19,651 bases of DNA, taken from the NCBI GenBank assembly GCA_004802705.1, contig SGPL01000596.1, positions 1 through 19,651 of the forward strand. Reading direction: 5' to 3'. The position numbers and the translations under genes are program-made. Every line of letters begins with the position of its first letter. Position 1 is the stretch's first letter. Source of the stretch: Bondarzewia mesenterica (lineage: Eukaryota; Basidiomycota; Agaricomycetes; Russulales; Bondarzewiaceae). The notes beneath the pieces were generated by a model. That model did no database searches. It worked only from the letters and a program-made list of their open reading frames with translations, and was not told the origin of the DNA. Positions 17,964-19,651 of this stretch are shown piece by piece.

Positions 17964-19651
17964 GGTCTAGTTACAAGTATGAAGTTCTGGGAAAGCAGCG
18001 GCTTCGACAAGGGTATGATGTGGAAAAAGATATCTCCGATTAACGCAACGAAGTCAGTTCTCAGTTCACGCAAGAACACTGGCTTCGAGATGCACCCCGA
18101 TTTCACGACGGTCCAGTTGGCGCTAGAGGAGGCTAGAGGAACGGAATAGCAACTAGATTCAAAAGGTGGTGCTAGGAGCTTCCCTGGTGTGCTCACTTAT
18201 CCGTAGTACACGTCGTCTAGATGTATACAGCGTCGTGGAAGCCGCAAGCGGAGCACTGAGCACTGAACGATGAACGCTGACCGGTGAACGCTCGAACGAT
18301 GACTAGCGAGCGCTAAACGTTGGAAAGCCTTCGCGTCCGCTGCCACAAATAGAAATGACGGTTGCCTTTTTGATATGTCCGACAACTTTTAACTCCGGCC
18401 TTCTCTTAATTGTCAGACAGGATCCTGAGGCACGAAGGTTGAAACGTTGACGAGTGGCTACTCTGCCTCGGGGAGACTAGTCTCTTTCTTCCCTTCCCCT
18501 TCCCCAACTCTTGAGCTTCCCTGCACCAACCTCACCCACAGAAACCCTTGTTGGAAGGGGTCCCCGCGAATCCATCTTGCGAATGATGTGCCAGTTGCAG
18601 GTAAATTCATTGCTGTGCAACAGCTGAGGGCAGTCACTCCGACCCCCGTCCCACGCGAAATCCAATGATCTATGGGAAAACGAGCGTGAGTGCACAAACT
18701 GAATTCAATACTTGACTTGATGGGCCATGGCACTCTTCGAAGTCATCCTCATTAAGGGCGCCTGATGTTCCTGTCTATGTTCAGCCCGTTACCGTACAGC
18801 ATACTTATCTAGGCTTGACCGGAATCCCACCCGAACGCATGCGTAGGTCTTGGTTTGCGACTACAGCGTATCTCCAACTGCCAGTGACGACATCGGATGC
18901 TTGATTTTATGTTTCTCAGACCCGCCGACTCGGAAACGACTCTTATGCCACGGACCCGCTGATCTGTAGACCTAAACGTACACTGGAGTTCTCCTGGAGT
19001 GCTCTGTAGCACTTTGTAGTGGTCAGGAAAAGGTTTAGGTTTACAGATGCGGCATCCGTATCTACATATGATCAGCCGTTATCTCTGATTGGAAGTGACT
19101 TTGACGAAGCAGAGAAGACAGTTAACGGAGGTTAACGGCACTGAAAACATACAGCCGAAGTGATCGGTGGGCATGGGTAAGATGATTTCGTCGGAGTAAG
19201 TAGTAGTTCTGATTTTATCATGTACAAGCCAATTGTGCCTCACAGTTTGAGGTCCTCCTGGGCACTCGAGGATGCATCAACCCGATGACAGAGCTCTCAG
19301 ATCGGCTGTTGCTGTAATGGGATAGTCTTGACTCGGTCAGCACTATATGGACTCCAACACCAACAGCACCATTGAAGCTTGCCCCTCTGTTATCTGTCCC
19401 ATGGCATCGCGCTTCGCTCGAAATCGTTGGCATCGGAGTGTACAGAGGCTGCGTATCACGAATCTTGATTATGACCGTGCAGATAGGAACAGCGGGTTAT
19501 TGGGCTATCACGAGTTAGTAGATGGTAGTCAGGTCATGTTACATATGCCTGCCCGGCGTCTATCTTCTGCATTACGATGAGCTTCACCCACTTCTTGTGA
19601 TACATATCAGTTTCTGATTGTTTTGGATTCTTGACGAGTACGTATGTAGAG
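17964..19651. other. Upstream region of the sacsin-like gene, no gene recognised
   Basis: The first few hundred bases should hold the 5' leader and promoter of the minus-strand gene. The remainder has only short frames with no domain. Visible structure is limited to a 7-bp repeat array at 18251-18292, a pyrimidine-rich tract on the plus strand at about 18479-18545 that could belong to a promoter, and a duplicated gttaacgg at 19121-19128 and 19131-19138. A frame at 19347-19580 (plus, 77 residues) has no recognisable features. The window may end before a neighbouring gene begins. Confidence 0.5.
18251..18292. repeat. Degenerate 7-bp tandem repeat array
   Basis: Six units in exact 7-bp register: gagcact, gagcact, gaacgat, gaacgct, gaccggt, gaacgct, followed by less regular copies to about 18318. 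The unit resembles the repeat at 1673-1693. The array lies about 290 bp upstream of the sacsin-like start codon. Confidence 0.65.

Noticed and set aside
17829..18149. 106-residue plus-strand ORF across the start of the sacsin-like gene
   Set aside because: Its first part is antisense to coding exons 1 and 2, and the rest shows no domain; most likely the 5' leader of the minus-strand gene.
17921..18196. 91-residue minus-strand ORF that could extend the sacsin-like N-terminus
   Set aside because: It is in a different frame from the MANARDAL start and shows no recognisable features. The ATG at 17963 has a good context and leads directly into the conserved exon 2.
1..19651. tRNA genes, CRISPR arrays, transposons
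   Set aside because: I found no cloverleaf-like sequence, no regular spacer-repeat array, and no transposase, integrase or terminal repeats.

Overview
The window looks like nuclear DNA of a filamentous basidiomycete, probably an Agaricomycete. The evidence is three protein families with many 50-90 bp GT-AG introns, tandem duplication of cytochrome P450 genes, and a large sacsin-like ATPase gene of a type found in fungi. The assignment rests on gene structure and protein motifs read by eye, not on a database search. Several N positions between 17220 and 17443 show that this is draft sequence.

Layout. Positions 1-2121 hold no gene I can name; there is a weak ORF pair on the minus strand around 1306-1777. 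Positions 2122-10955 hold three tandem, same-strand cytochrome P450 genes (P450-1 2122-4590, P450-2 5083-7663, P450-3 8130-10955). Each has 14 exons with introns at the same positions and in the same phases, including a run of three tiny exons of 18, 20 and 12 nt, so they are products of local duplication. P450-2 and P450-3 read through to 565 and 553 residues with all P450 signatures. P450-1 lacks one base inside the ExxR motif codons and would stop early at residue 401, before the heme ligand.

Positions 11167-17963 (minus strand, convergent with the P450s and 211 bp from P450-3) hold one 26-exon gene for a protein of about 1785 residues. It has an N-terminal sacsin/Hsp90-like GHKL ATPase region, a long conserved body of the fungal DUF3684 type, a charged coiled-coil and a Pro/Ser/Thr-rich linker. 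The C-terminal module carries an HEXXH motif. The assembled sequence has one extra T in the codons of the GxFGVG ATP-binding loop, close to the N positions. Positions 17964-19651 are the upstream side of this gene and hold no gene I recognise.

Function. The P450s should be membrane-anchored heme monooxygenases; substrate cannot be read from sequence. The sacsin-like protein is expected to be a chaperone-like ATPase. Nothing in the window links the two, and no biosynthetic backbone enzyme, transporter or regulator is present, so I do not call a metabolite cluster. The most noteworthy items are the duplicated micro-exon architecture, the frameshift in P450-1, the ATPase plus HEXXH architecture with an atypical G1 box, two GC-AG introns, and a 7-bp tandem repeat found near both ends of the window.
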